NCBI GenBank assembly: GCA_963848175.1
Contig: CAWKCO010000011.1
Coordinates: forward strand, 558,001-622,000
Source: JAMZMI01 sp963848175
GTDB taxonomy: Bacteria > Bacteroidota > Bacteroidia > Cytophagales > Cyclobacteriaceae
Reading direction: 5' to 3'
DNA: 64,000 nt
Positions 35,601 through 42,724 of the stretch are shown piece after piece (positions within the stretch are counted from its first letter, which is position 1; the number at the start of each line of letters is the position of its first letter). The position numbers and the translations under genes were made by a program. The notes beneath the pieces were generated by a model, which had not been told where the DNA came from, ran no database searches, and saw only the letters and a program-made list of their open reading frames with translations.

Positions 35601-35970
35601 AGTAGCTGCGCAGGTCAAAGCCGGTTCGCATGTCCGGCACGCCTCCTTGCAAGACGATGGGTGGGGGCTGGTAGCCAGGGTTGGTGTAGATGCGGATGCC
35701 TGTGCCTTCTATGGTGAGTTTGAGCTTTACTCTCAAATCTCTCCTATCCAGTTCCAGCACATTGATCATAAGCTGCAGGCTGTTGCTAGTGGCGGAGGTG
35801 TAATGACTCAGGTAAGGACTGTAGGGTGGCAGAATGTTGAGGTTGGCCTGAACGGGGAAGGTTTGAGCCCCTAGACTCGTATAAAGCAAAATACCCAAGA
35901 GGCTACCGAGTAATTTGATAAAGATTCGGTGATAGATAGAAACTGAAATTATGTGAAGGCGGTGACTCAT
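32629..35970 (-). CDS. Polymorphic-toxin carrier: signal peptide, Fn3, HELGHG peptidase
   Basis: This frame has 1113 residues. An N-terminal signal (IKLLGSLLGILLYTSLGA-Q, about 18-36) is followed by a beta-rich head to about residue 290, an Fn3 domain (about 293-385, KLTWTGAMNHTGFTV), an acidic linker (about 470-520) and a beta-rich middle. Near residue 866 lies TIAHELGHGAFCLRHTF followed by NLMDYS, a zincin-like active site. Such peptidases commonly sit just before variable toxin tips and may release them. The C-terminus passes after a frameshift into the DUF5675-like tip. No T9SS sorting domain is present. The promoter region carries dispersed repeat copy C. Confidence 0.7.
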   Translation of the reverse strand: MSHRLHIISVSIYHRIFIKLLGSLLGILLYTSLGAQTFPVQANLNILPPYSPYLSHYTSATSNSLQLMINVLELDRRDLRVKLKLTIEGTGIRIYTNPGYQPPPIVLQGGVPDMRTGFDLRSYFNADHLIFEGITKAEFIKGGKLPEGFYTFTIAVVEYTRNVTVSNPATAMAWMVLNDPPLINFPFNGDKLQATMPQNINFSWIGRHLASPNSAFTTEYEFALYEMYPGQDNPEVAVRSSNSLYRTTTTLTSLYFGPIEPQLILGKKYAFRIRAYDISGQDLFKNQGYSETHWFQYGEACTPVTGVSAEVLDANRIKLTWTGAMNHTGFTVKVREQGKDYWNTFNTLSTSQIIPDLKANTTYEYAVLGKCNQFESDPTTSQTIKTPDASATTDDSYTCGATVDLPPLSPNPLQKPLNPKDHFRIGDLEVVVLEVTQNPASSAGGSGGSYSGTGYTNIPMFNNAGIRVKIQNVQLNEDYRALSGRVVTVYDLENGMVSRKDEEEDKLDESPTSENPDNIANPNEQPAPIVLTADIAELTLNEAGVLEAKDADGNTVAVDLPALPEEGKTLVIEDAGGEQWTVDSKGGITKGAGGANSDVTPPEAVAQDEPLDYTIAFAPDPNQTYGFDASKYDQSRAQKLNETDYWVAWKSIASGRTDYAIATTDKEKFPTYIGFKTPTVPLSAQQGDKENTKRVSIIGTTHGATQQLRAYAIQKDESGEGGEDKEVEEKEVTLGLLNVVSYDQVRNKVIIVPVNDVKAPSAEELSIPLNAIYGQAVAEWEVVVDERFTIDDPDLIKNLDEGESSIAASFPANMREFNRKFKRSRNVDKDAYYVFLVDGVQTSLSGFMPFKRQYGYIFNNTEAQTIAHELGHGAFCLRHTFSDKAFIANQGDTDNLMDYSGSEATKLYKHQWDNVHNPEKMVGWFEDDAESALGVLVNNDRVQALVDSLRATNKRSDELFISSEFIDRSTYTYKGTVTINEADAELLVEHWYYNGEHQINPSENYSYEHPSKKNTSIFEFSGSIANGDFKPLLKIYTSNDKFDMLEQYLFGDDTLRIEIVTTLIAQNQKNTLSSFTIDGESVSGFFIERESGTTVQERTAGSRRESLKMNMML

Positions 35971-35977
35971 CTTTTTT

Positions 35978-36014
35978 ACAAATGGCGGCAGTACTTAAAT
36001 GCAATTTAGACCAA
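35978..36014. repeat. Dispersed upstream repeat, copy C (short)
   Basis: ACAAATGGCGGCAGTA, then AAATGCAATTTAGACCAA, match the first about 37 bp of copies A and B. The copy begins 7 bases upstream of the carrier start codon on the minus strand and could hold its leader or promoter-proximal control site. Confidence 0.75.
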
Positions 36015-36295
36015 TCATCTTTTTATTTAAAACAAATCTGTAAAAAGTACAATTGGTTTTTTAGTGTCTTCCGAAGAAAGATTCTCTTTTTGTCTATAAC
36101 ACACCCCTTTATCTCTTGCAAAAGGGGATCGAAGAAGTTTTTTACAGCCAAAATTCTTAAATGGGATTGCGTGAGCGTATGAGGATTCGGGTGATAGTAT
36201 AAAAATTCTCTGTATCTACACATTTATTTGTCTTCTCCCTTTTGATTTTTGACCGAACACGCTACTATTACCAACCTATTACAATCAGCCGCCAC
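36015..36295. other. Divergent intergenic region with one hairpin
   Basis: Together with copy C this interval separates the toxin carrier (minus) from the sensor kinase (plus). A hairpin CCCCTTT/AAAGGGG (36,104-36,110 and 36,121-36,127, 10-base loop) is the only structure seen. It should contain both promoters; none is clear enough to place. Confidence 0.5.
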
Positions 36296-38107
36296 ATGTT
36301 CCGACAGTTCCTTTTTCTCATACTTTTATTTACGTCAAGCAGCCTTGCCCAAAGCCAGTCGTGGCAAGAAGCCAAAGAAACGAAAAAAGCCTCCCTTGAT
36401 GTGCTATGGTATGAGTCCAAGCCATTTATCCAAGAGAATAATCATGGCAAAATGATTGGTTTGGAGGTTGAGATTCTTGAATCGTTTGGATCGTTTCTGA
36501 AAGAAACCAGAGATATTGACCTTGAGATCAATTGGATGAAGCCTGAAAGTTTTTACGGGATCATTGAATTAGTTAATAGTAGCAACAAACCAAACCTATT
36601 TGGTGCTTCTGCATTCTCCATCACCGAAGACCGGAAAAAACTGGTAAAGTATACATCCTCGTATCTCCCTGACATCACCGTACTTATCTCTAGCCAAGGT
36701 ACTCCCATTGTAAAGAGCTTCGATGAAGTTCATGAGATGATGAAGGACATGACTGCTATTACCATTCGCGGCACCATCTACGAGGGTTTCCTTCTCGACC
36801 TTCGCAATAAGATAAATGCAGATTTTGAGATAAAATACATTTCTAGTGACGACAATGTCTTGGATCATATCAGCCAAACTCCAAACAGTTTTGGGTTTAT
36901 GGATTTGCCAATATACCTCATGTGGGTAAAAAATGGCACTCCCTTAGTTCGTCAAAACTTCTTTACGGTAAATGGAATAGGCTATGGTTTCATCATGCCA
37001 AAGACAAGTGACTGGGACATCCCCTTTCAGCAATTCATCAATACGCCTAAATACAGAGATCAAATTGGAGAAATCATCTCACGTCACATCGGCTCAGAAG
37101 TTTATGAGTTTATAGACAACCTTGATGACGGACAGCTTCTGGGCACTACGCTACTTACCAAAGAAAAGGAAATGCATCAGGCGATTATCAAAAATGCCAC
37201 GGCGCGACTGGCCAAAGAAGAAACCTATCGTCATTTTCTGATCATCGTTCTTTCCTTGATTTTTCTCCTTCTCGTTGTTATTTCTTTAGCGCTGTATAAA
37301 ATCAGGGGAAGCAACCGAGCGCTCACCTTACAAAAAAATCAAATTGAGAAGCAACAGGTAGACATTCGGCATAAAAATGATCAGTTGCAAAACCGAAATA
37401 TCAAGCTGATTGAGCTCAACGAGGAAAAAAAGTATTTGGTAAATATCCTTGCCCATGACCTTCGATCACCGCTCACCAGTGTATTGGGGCTCACCGAGAT
37501 TCTTACTTCTTCAAGCATATCCGAAGAAGAAAAAACACGTTTTCTCAAAACTATCAAAGAATCTGCGGAGCGCATGAATCAGATGATTTCAAAAATTCTG
37601 GCAAAAGCTGTAGAAGATGGTCGAAATAGACATTTAAGTAAAGAGAAAGTCAACATCGCTGATGTGATTTCCGAGATACAATCGCGCTACACTCCTGTGG
37701 CTCAAGAGAAGGGTATTCGCTTACATGTAGAAATGACCAATGAATCCGACCAAATATTCACCGACCATCTATTGCTGCTTCTGACTATAGAAAACCTTGT
37801 ATCTAATGCCATAAAATTTTCACCCTCCAACACGACCGTTTATTTAAGTACCTCAAGTGACGAAAAAGTCATTCGCTTTATCATAACTGATGAAGGCCCA
37901 GGTTTTACAGATGAAGACAAATTGCTCCTGTTTAACAAGCTACAAACCCTGAGTGCCAAGCCAACAGGTCAAGAATCTTCCACAGGTCTAGGGCTGTCCA
38001 TCGTGAAAAAATATGTTAGCGATCTGGGTGGAACTATTGATTTAGAATCCTCACCAAATGAGGGAAGCACTTTTACGGTGTGTATTCCTAGGGATACCGC
38101 AGGATAA
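36296..38107 (+). CDS. Sensor histidine kinase with periplasmic solute-binding domain
   Basis: The protein is 603 residues from the ATG at 36,296, chosen because it begins the signal sequence MFRQFLFLILLFTSSSLAQS; a TTG at 36,242 is in frame but less likely. A type 3 periplasmic solute-binding domain (about 30-280) precedes a transmembrane helix (FLIIVLSLIFLLLVVISLAL, about 305-325) and a coiled coil. Then come HisKA with ILAHDLRSPL (phospho-His near 387) and HATPase_c (N-box ENLVSNAIKF, G1 DEGPGF, G2 STGLGLSIV). It likely senses a small molecule outside the inner membrane. No response regulator is adjacent. The gene ends before a strong terminator. Confidence 0.9.
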   Translation: MFRQFLFLILLFTSSSLAQSQSWQEAKETKKASLDVLWYESKPFIQENNHGKMIGLEVEILESFGSFLKETRDIDLEINWMKPESFYGIIELVNSSNKPNLFGASAFSITEDRKKLVKYTSSYLPDITVLISSQGTPIVKSFDEVHEMMKDMTAITIRGTIYEGFLLDLRNKINADFEIKYISSDDNVLDHISQTPNSFGFMDLPIYLMWVKNGTPLVRQNFFTVNGIGYGFIMPKTSDWDIPFQQFINTPKYRDQIGEIISRHIGSEVYEFIDNLDDGQLLGTTLLTKEKEMHQAIIKNATARLAKEETYRHFLIIVLSLIFLLLVVISLALYKIRGSNRALTLQKNQIEKQQVDIRHKNDQLQNRNIKLIELNEEKKYLVNILAHDLRSPLTSVLGLTEILTSSSISEEEKTRFLKTIKESAERMNQMISKILAKAVEDGRNRHLSKEKVNIADVISEIQSRYTPVAQEKGIRLHVEMTNESDQIFTDHLLLLLTIENLVSNAIKFSPSNTTVYLSTSSDEKVIRFIITDEGPGFTDEDKLLLFNKLQTLSAKPTGQESSTGLGLSIVKKYVSDLGGTIDLESSPNEGSTFTVCIPRDTAG

Positions 38108-38165
38108 GTATTTTACTTTAGCTCTAAAGAGAAAATATAAGCGGCTTAGGATTGTTATAAACCAA

Positions 38166-38188
38166 AAAAGACCCTTTGAGGGTCTTTT
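38166..38188. terminator. Bidirectional intrinsic terminator
   Basis: A perfect 9-bp stem AAAAGACCC/GGGTCTTTT with loop TTTGA gives a T-run on both strands. It ends the sensor kinase on the plus strand and the tRNA transcript on the minus strand. Confidence 0.85.
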
Positions 38189-38202
38189 AGAGTAATAGTA
38201 TG

Positions 38203-38276
38203 TGGAGCATAACGGATTCGAACCGATGACCCCCACGCTGCCAGCGTGGTGCTCTAGCCAGCTGAGCTAATGCCCC
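38203..38276 (-). tRNA. tRNA-Ala, anticodon GGC
   Basis: The 74-nt cloverleaf reads GGGGCAT at the 5' end and ATGCTCC plus discriminator A at the 3' end. The acceptor contains the G3:U70 pair that identifies alanine tRNAs. The anticodon stem CCACG/CGTGG holds loop CTGGCAG, anticodon GGC (reads GCC and GCU). The T-arm is GGTTCGAATCC. The 3' CCA is not encoded. Confidence 0.96.
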
Positions 38277-38558
38277 TTCGGGAAGGCGAATTTAATTGAA
38301 TTTTTAAAACATGCAAGGAATAGCTCTACTTGGTCGGGTTAAAATGATTTTATTAATCAAGTCATTTGATAATTACACAAACATTGGCTGTTTGCTCATT
38401 ATCAGATAGTTATAAAAATTTCTCGTGTAAAAGGCTCATAGCCTCTATGTAATTGAATGTTTTTTCCTCCAGTAAATGGGTCATTTTCCAGAATACTTAC
38501 AGCTTACAACCAAATTGAAACATCTCGGTTCTATGTTTCAAGTCACAACTTTGAAAAT
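38277..38558. other. Divergent gap between tRNA-Ala and a lipoprotein gene
   Basis: About 280 AT-rich bases with no gene. It must contain the minus-strand tRNA promoter and the plus-strand lipoprotein promoter. I see no clear structure. Confidence 0.4.
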
Positions 38559-39077
38559 ATGTCAAAATCATCTTTCCACTTATACCAATGCCTCTTCTGC
38601 TGTAGTCTAGTGCTCGTTTCATGCGACAGGGGAGTAAATAAGGGGTATACAGAATTGAATTACTTTGAGCGCACTCAGCTCATCCAAGAGCACCCGTACA
38701 TTGAGACAGGCGACAACATTGTCTTTCAGAGACACTTCGTGAAAGATGAACGTCAAAACACCGAGGATGATGAGTATGAGGACTTCTTCTTATTTGAAAT
38801 CGAGCAAGGAGCGACTGCTTTCGATTTTAGCGAGGAGAGTATCCAAAACTTAACATTTCTATACCGTCGGAGTTGTTTTTGCTCCTTTGCTGATACTACT
38901 ATTATTAGTGGGGGAACTTTGTCAGGAGAAAAACTATCCAATCATTGGTCGGTAAAAGGCAACATCATGTTACGACATGGATATTTGAACCAAGAAGATT
39001 CGATTACTTTCCATGAGCCGTTTGTAATCCAGTTTGAAGGAAAATTCACAGAAAAATCAATGGATGAAAAGCTATAG
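38559..39077 (+). CDS. Putative lipoprotein of unknown function
   Basis: From the ATG at 38,559 the protein has 172 residues with a lipoprotein signal (LFCCSLVLVSC, lipid-anchored Cys at about 23). The mature part is acidic (DERQNTEDDEYEDFF) with a few cysteines (YRRSCFCSF). A longer in-frame reading from 38,457 would hide the signal, so I reject it. There are no recognised relatives. It is transcribed alone. Confidence 0.7.
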   Translation: MSKSSFHLYQCLFCCSLVLVSCDRGVNKGYTELNYFERTQLIQEHPYIETGDNIVFQRHFVKDERQNTEDDEYEDFFLFEIEQGATAFDFSEESIQNLTFLYRRSCFCSFADTTIISGGTLSGEKLSNHWSVKGNIMLRHGYLNQEDSITFHEPFVIQFEGKFTEKSMDEKL

Positions 39078-39166
39078 TAGAAGACTGTTGAAAACCCCAG
39101 GATAATAAAACACTACTATGGAATACAGCCTGAACCAATAGCCCGGATAGGAGCAATTATCCTTTT

Positions 39167-39205
39167 CTTTGGCGTTGGGCTAGACGGTCGGGAAAGAAAA
39201 GATAA
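39167..39205. other. Inverted repeat, possible convergent terminator
   Basis: TTATCCTTTTCTTT (39,167-39,180) pairs with AAAGAAAAGATAA (39,193-39,205) with one bulged base and a 12-base loop. It lies between the converging lipoprotein and purU genes and could stop both transcripts. Confidence 0.45.
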
Positions 39206-39274
39206 TGTGGATAGCCGGATGCTACAGTATCGACAAAGACCTAATCATGGATGCTCCTGAAAGGATTTTCGCTA

Positions 39275-40138
39275 CTAATCAAATACAATTGTTCTGTTGC
39301 CATACACGAGTGCTTTACGCTGTAGATGTGTGTAAATAGCGCGAGAAAGGACGATTTTTTCCAAATCCTTTCCTTTTCTGACAAGGTCGATCACGGAATC
39401 TTTATGAGAAATTTTCACTACATCTTGTTCTATAATGGGGCCTGCGTCTAGATCTGCCGTGACGTAGTGGCTGGTGGCCCCAATGATTTTTACGCCACGC
39501 TCGTGCGCCCGATGGTATGGCCGTGCGCCCGCAAACGCTGGAAGAAATGAGTGATGAATGTTGATAATACGATTTGGAAACTGGCTGATAAAGTCGTTGC
39601 TGAGAATCTGCATGTATCTGGCGAGCACGATAAAATCGATGTTCAGCTGCGACATGAGCTGAAGCTGGAGCGTCTCGATTTCGGCTTTGCTACTGGAGGT
39701 AAAATCGAAATAGAAGAACGGAATGTCATGTCTCAGTGCTACTTGCTCATGGTCTTTGTGGTTGGAGACGATGGCCGGAATTTCAATTTCCCACTCGGAG
39801 GAGTAGTGTCTGGACAAAATATCGTTGAGACAGTGTGAGCTTTTGGAAACGAAGATGGCCATGCGAGGGAGCTTGTCTGTGAAATGCAGCTGCCATGTCA
39901 TTTCGTATTTGTCGGCTACTTCTTTTTTAAAGACGGACTTGATTTCATCCTTAGGTATATCAAATCCATCGAGATCCCATTGCGCTCTCATGAGAAACAG
40001 TCCGCTTTCCTTTTCCACATGTTCATCTAGATCCACAATATTTCCTTGATGCTCGAAAAGAAACTGTGTGATGGTACTGATAAGCCCTTTTCGGTCTTTG
40101 CAGTGGATGAGCAGAATGGCGTGATTTTTAATACCCAT
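39275..40138 (-). CDS. purU: Formyltetrahydrofolate deformylase PurU
   Basis: This is a 287-residue protein. An N-terminal ACT domain (ILLIHCKDRKGLISTITQFL, about 8-85) is followed by a formyltransferase fold. The catalytic region is visible in RIINIHHSFLPAFAGARPYH and TADLDAGPIIEQD (Asn, His and Asp of the formyl-hydrolase triad). It hydrolyses 10-formyl-tetrahydrofolate to formate and tetrahydrofolate, balancing the one-carbon pool and supplying formate for purine synthesis. Length is normal for the family, and it is a single gene with its own promoter-like motif. Confidence 0.95.
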   Translation of the reverse strand: MGIKNHAILLIHCKDRKGLISTITQFLFEHQGNIVDLDEHVEKESGLFLMRAQWDLDGFDIPKDEIKSVFKKEVADKYEMTWQLHFTDKLPRMAIFVSKSSHCLNDILSRHYSSEWEIEIPAIVSNHKDHEQVALRHDIPFFYFDFTSSSKAEIETLQLQLMSQLNIDFIVLARYMQILSNDFISQFPNRIINIHHSFLPAFAGARPYHRAHERGVKIIGATSHYVTADLDAGPIIEQDVVKISHKDSVIDLVRKGKDLEKIVLSRAIYTHLQRKALVYGNRTIVFD

Positions 40139-40173
40139 GATCTAAAGTTTTTTTCCTCGCGATGGAGGGAGGG

Positions 40174-40181
40174 CAAAAATA
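40174..40181 (-). promoter_or_regulatory. Bacteroidota -7 promoter motif for purU (TATTTTTG)
   Basis: TATTTTTG on the minus strand fits the TAnnTTTG consensus exactly, 36 bases upstream of the purU ATG. A clear -33 TTG is not present; TTC occurs about 21 bases upstream. Confidence 0.5.
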
Positions 40182-40271
40182 AGCAATGATGTGATTATTG
40201 AATTTTTTAGGTGGTTTTTCTTTTTGGTAAGCTGAATTCGGTTGGGTATTTATAGAATACCATGCAAGTGA

Positions 40272-40946
40272 CTATTTCATACTCCATGTGACACCCAAAT
40301 ATATTTCACGACCATGGATGGGTGCAAAGGCATAGGACGTGTCAAAACTCGCCCCGAAACCAGGGTTGGCAGAAGGGTCGTTGTGTCCCGTAAGTGGGGA
40401 ATATGGCTGTACGTAATCAAAGATATTTTGTATGCCAGCATAAACTCCAAAACTGTGTTTTAGCGTTTTATTCACCTGAATGTTGTGCAAAGAAAAGGGG
40501 TGAGAGGTCGTTGGCCTAGGCACAGCAAGTGGCTCTCCGCTTTCATCCAAATCAAAGACCTCTGGTAATGCCATTGACCCAGTGACTTTCAGCGTGTACG
40601 CAAAACTCATCTTCCATTTTTTCACCTGATAATTGGTCGTGAGTACACCGCCCCACTTCGGAGCAAAAGGAATATCTGTTGTTTCCCATTCTCCTTGGCC
40701 ATTCTGTTCATTCTCTGTAACACGCTGAAAATTACCACCGATATTTACCGATAGCGGAAAGGTAAACTCTTGAGTAAGCGAAAAACTCACTCCACGGGTG
40801 ATGGCATTGCCCGCCGTATTCTTGTAAATGATTTGATTGGGGGTATCATAATCGGGAATGATCTTGTTAGAAAAATAAGTGTAATACCCATCCACGTCGA
40901 TGGTTCCTTGACTCGCCCCTATCACGTATACATGGTTTGCGTTCAA
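40272..40946 (-). CDS. TonB-dependent receptor, C-terminal segment after a frameshift
   Basis: The 224 residues are the last beta-strands of the barrel and end correctly with an aromatic-rich strand (REIYLGVTWSMK). The segment joins the N-terminal part at about 40,948, where SYNFSL continues as NANHVYVIGASQGTIDVDGY. The Met at 40,946 is not a real start. Confidence 0.85.
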   Translation of the reverse strand: MNANHVYVIGASQGTIDVDGYYTYFSNKIIPDYDTPNQIIYKNTAGNAITRGVSFSLTQEFTFPLSVNIGGNFQRVTENEQNGQGEWETTDIPFAPKWGGVLTTNYQVKKWKMSFAYTLKVTGSMALPEVFDLDESGEPLAVPRPTTSHPFSLHNIQVNKTLKHSFGVYAGIQNIFDYVQPYSPLTGHNDPSANPGFGASFDTSYAFAPIHGREIYLGVTWSMK

Positions 40947-42561
40947 GCGAAAAATTGTAGGACTGCTCTGGCTTCAACGCTTCGCTAATCACGACCTCTC
41001 TTTGGCCGGTCACAAACGCATGGTCTTCAGTAAAAAGATTCACCACACGAAATCCTGTACCAAAATTTGAACGTAGAGTTGTCCACGTTCCCACTTCCCA
41101 TTTGGCGTTGAGTCTAGGAGCTGGCACAAATCCATGCCGAGCATAATGATCCAAACGAATGCCTCCTAGCAAAGTAAAATCCTTGGTGATTTGCCATTCG
41201 TCCTGAAGAAATACTCCTGGGATGTATTGAAAATCTTGTGCGTTTTGCTCTTCGCCAGAATCATCTATCCGCATCGTAGCTACGGTGTTATCGTCATAAG
41301 ACTGTAGCCGATTTGTGATTCCAGAAAGTATCTGATGCTCGCCAACGGGTTTGTTCCAGATCAAATTAGTGTAAGCAATTTGCTGTTTGGCTTGATAGAA
41401 GTCACTGCCGTAGTATGAGTCCTGATGATGATTGCTGAAGGAATAATCTAGTTTAAAATTTTCAGTGGTGGCAAAAGTGTAACTACCGAATATCTCGACC
41501 CGATTGGTGTAGATACTCTCTCCGTAAATGGTCTCATCACCGCGCAAGTCTTTATAGTTTCTATCAACCAAAAATTCTTCCACCCCATTTCTTCGATCCT
41601 CATAATAGTACTTGGCAGAAAGAAAAAAGGGTTTATTTGATTTCCTGTTAAAGTCCCATTTAGAAAAAATAGAAATCCGATCCAAGTTGGCCATATCACT
41701 AAAGCCATCATCATTTACATCATCAAAATCATTGATATAGGCATAATTGAGCCCAATAAAGCCATTGACCCATTTACTCTTAGGTGCGATGGCGATGTTT
41801 CCAAAAGACTCAAGGTGAGAAGTCCCCATCAAGTCGAGTGAAATGAGCGGTTGATTTTTCGGATCCTTGGTGATAATATTGATGACTCCTGCTACTGCCT
41901 CAGAACCATAGAGGGTAGAGCTTGGCCCTTTGATGACCTCAAACCGATCAATAACCATAGATGGAATACCGTTGAGTCCATAAACAGAGGCGAGGTTGCC
42001 AAACATGGGTGTGCCGTCCATAAGAATAGCCGTGTAAGGCCCTGGTAGTCCATTGATGCTGATGCTATTGGTGAAGCAAACGCCACAAGCGACTACTTCC
42101 TGCACTCCGCTCACAAGCGAAATACTCTCAACTAGCCCCGAAGCTGCTGCGGGCATATAGGTATTGATATGCTTGGAGGTGATCACATCCACCTTGATAG
42201 GGGATTGAGACACAAATGTTGGATTCATCGTGCCTGTGACCACAACTTCATCCATTTTAGTCACGCTTTCTTCGAGCACGATCTTTAGTGCTTGTTTTGA
42301 ACTATTTGTCCCGACCTGCACCATGGATACACTTGGCATAAATCCTATGAATCGCACCTCAAGCTTGTAAGTTCCTGCTTGGAGATTGGTTAATTCAAAA
42401 TAGCCCTTGACGTCAGTCACTGCGCCATGATCTGTACCCAGCACTCTGACAGTAGCACCTGGGATGGTTTCACCAGCTCCACTCACATATCCAGAAAGCT
42501 CATGCTGTGCAAAAACACCCTCCGCTACCAACAACAGTCCTACGATAAAACGTAACTTCAT
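40867..42561 (-). CDS. TonB-dependent receptor, N-terminal and main segment
   Basis: A signal peptide (MKLRFIVGLLLVAEGVFA-Q) precedes a carboxypeptidase-like regulatory domain (ELSGYVSGAGETIPGATVRV, about 20-105). The TonB box region follows (KMDEVVVTGT), then the plug with an unusual VACGVCFTNSISINGL segment and EVIKGPSSTLYGSEAVAGVI, then the barrel. A frameshift at about 40,948 ends the frame early. The family imports metal chelates, vitamins or oligomers across the outer membrane. A palindromic operator in front of the gene hints at metal control. The substrate is unknown. Confidence 0.88.
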   Translation of the reverse strand: MKLRFIVGLLLVAEGVFAQHELSGYVSGAGETIPGATVRVLGTDHGAVTDVKGYFELTNLQAGTYKLEVRFIGFMPSVSMVQVGTNSSKQALKIVLEESVTKMDEVVVTGTMNPTFVSQSPIKVDVITSKHINTYMPAAASGLVESISLVSGVQEVVACGVCFTNSISINGLPGPYTAILMDGTPMFGNLASVYGLNGIPSMVIDRFEVIKGPSSTLYGSEAVAGVINIITKDPKNQPLISLDLMGTSHLESFGNIAIAPKSKWVNGFIGLNYAYINDFDDVNDDGFSDMANLDRISIFSKWDFNRKSNKPFFLSAKYYYEDRRNGVEEFLVDRNYKDLRGDETIYGESIYTNRVEIFGSYTFATTENFKLDYSFSNHHQDSYYGSDFYQAKQQIAYTNLIWNKPVGEHQILSGITNRLQSYDDNTVATMRIDDSGEEQNAQDFQYIPGVFLQDEWQITKDFTLLGGIRLDHYARHGFVPAPRLNAKWEVGTWTTLRSNFGTGFRVVNLFTEDHAFVTGQREVVISEALKPEQSYNFSLERKPCIRDRGESRNHRRGWVLHLFF

Positions 42562-42585
42562 ATTTCAACACATCTAATATGAATG

Positions 42586-42622
42586 CAAATATGAAGCTTA
42601 TTTTATTTTTAGACAAGTCTAA
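42586..42622 (-). promoter_or_regulatory. Palindromic operator TTAGAC-AA-GTCTAA and near-consensus -7 motif of the TonB receptor
   Basis: The perfect 6-2-6 palindrome lies at 42,609-42,622, 48-61 bases before the start codon. A CATATTTG element (one mismatch to TAnnTTTG) is at 42,586-42,593, so the palindrome covers the -33 area, where a repressor would block transcription. The half-site resembles DtxR/MntR/IdeR-type boxes (TTAGG...CCTAA), suggesting iron or manganese control (inference). Confidence 0.5.
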
Positions 42623-42678
42623 TTTTATTTCAAAGCTTATCAAAAACCTAAAACACCTTTCCCTATAGGGCATAAAAA

Positions 42679-42700
42679 AAGGAAGACTTTCGTCTTCCTT
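42679..42700 (-). terminator. Intrinsic terminator of nqrF
   Basis: A 9-bp stem AAGGAAGAC/GTCTTCCTT with a 4-base loop is followed on the minus strand by seven T. It lies 25 bases past the nqrF stop. Confidence 0.88.
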
Positions 42701-42724
42701 CCTATTATCGTGTGATGTTATATA

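Noticed and set aside
34729..35874. 381-codon plus-strand open frame
   Set aside because: It lies antisense to the toxin carrier, whose protein has a signal peptide, Fn3 domain and peptidase motif. The plus reading is glycine/valine-rich with no domain; it is a shadow frame.
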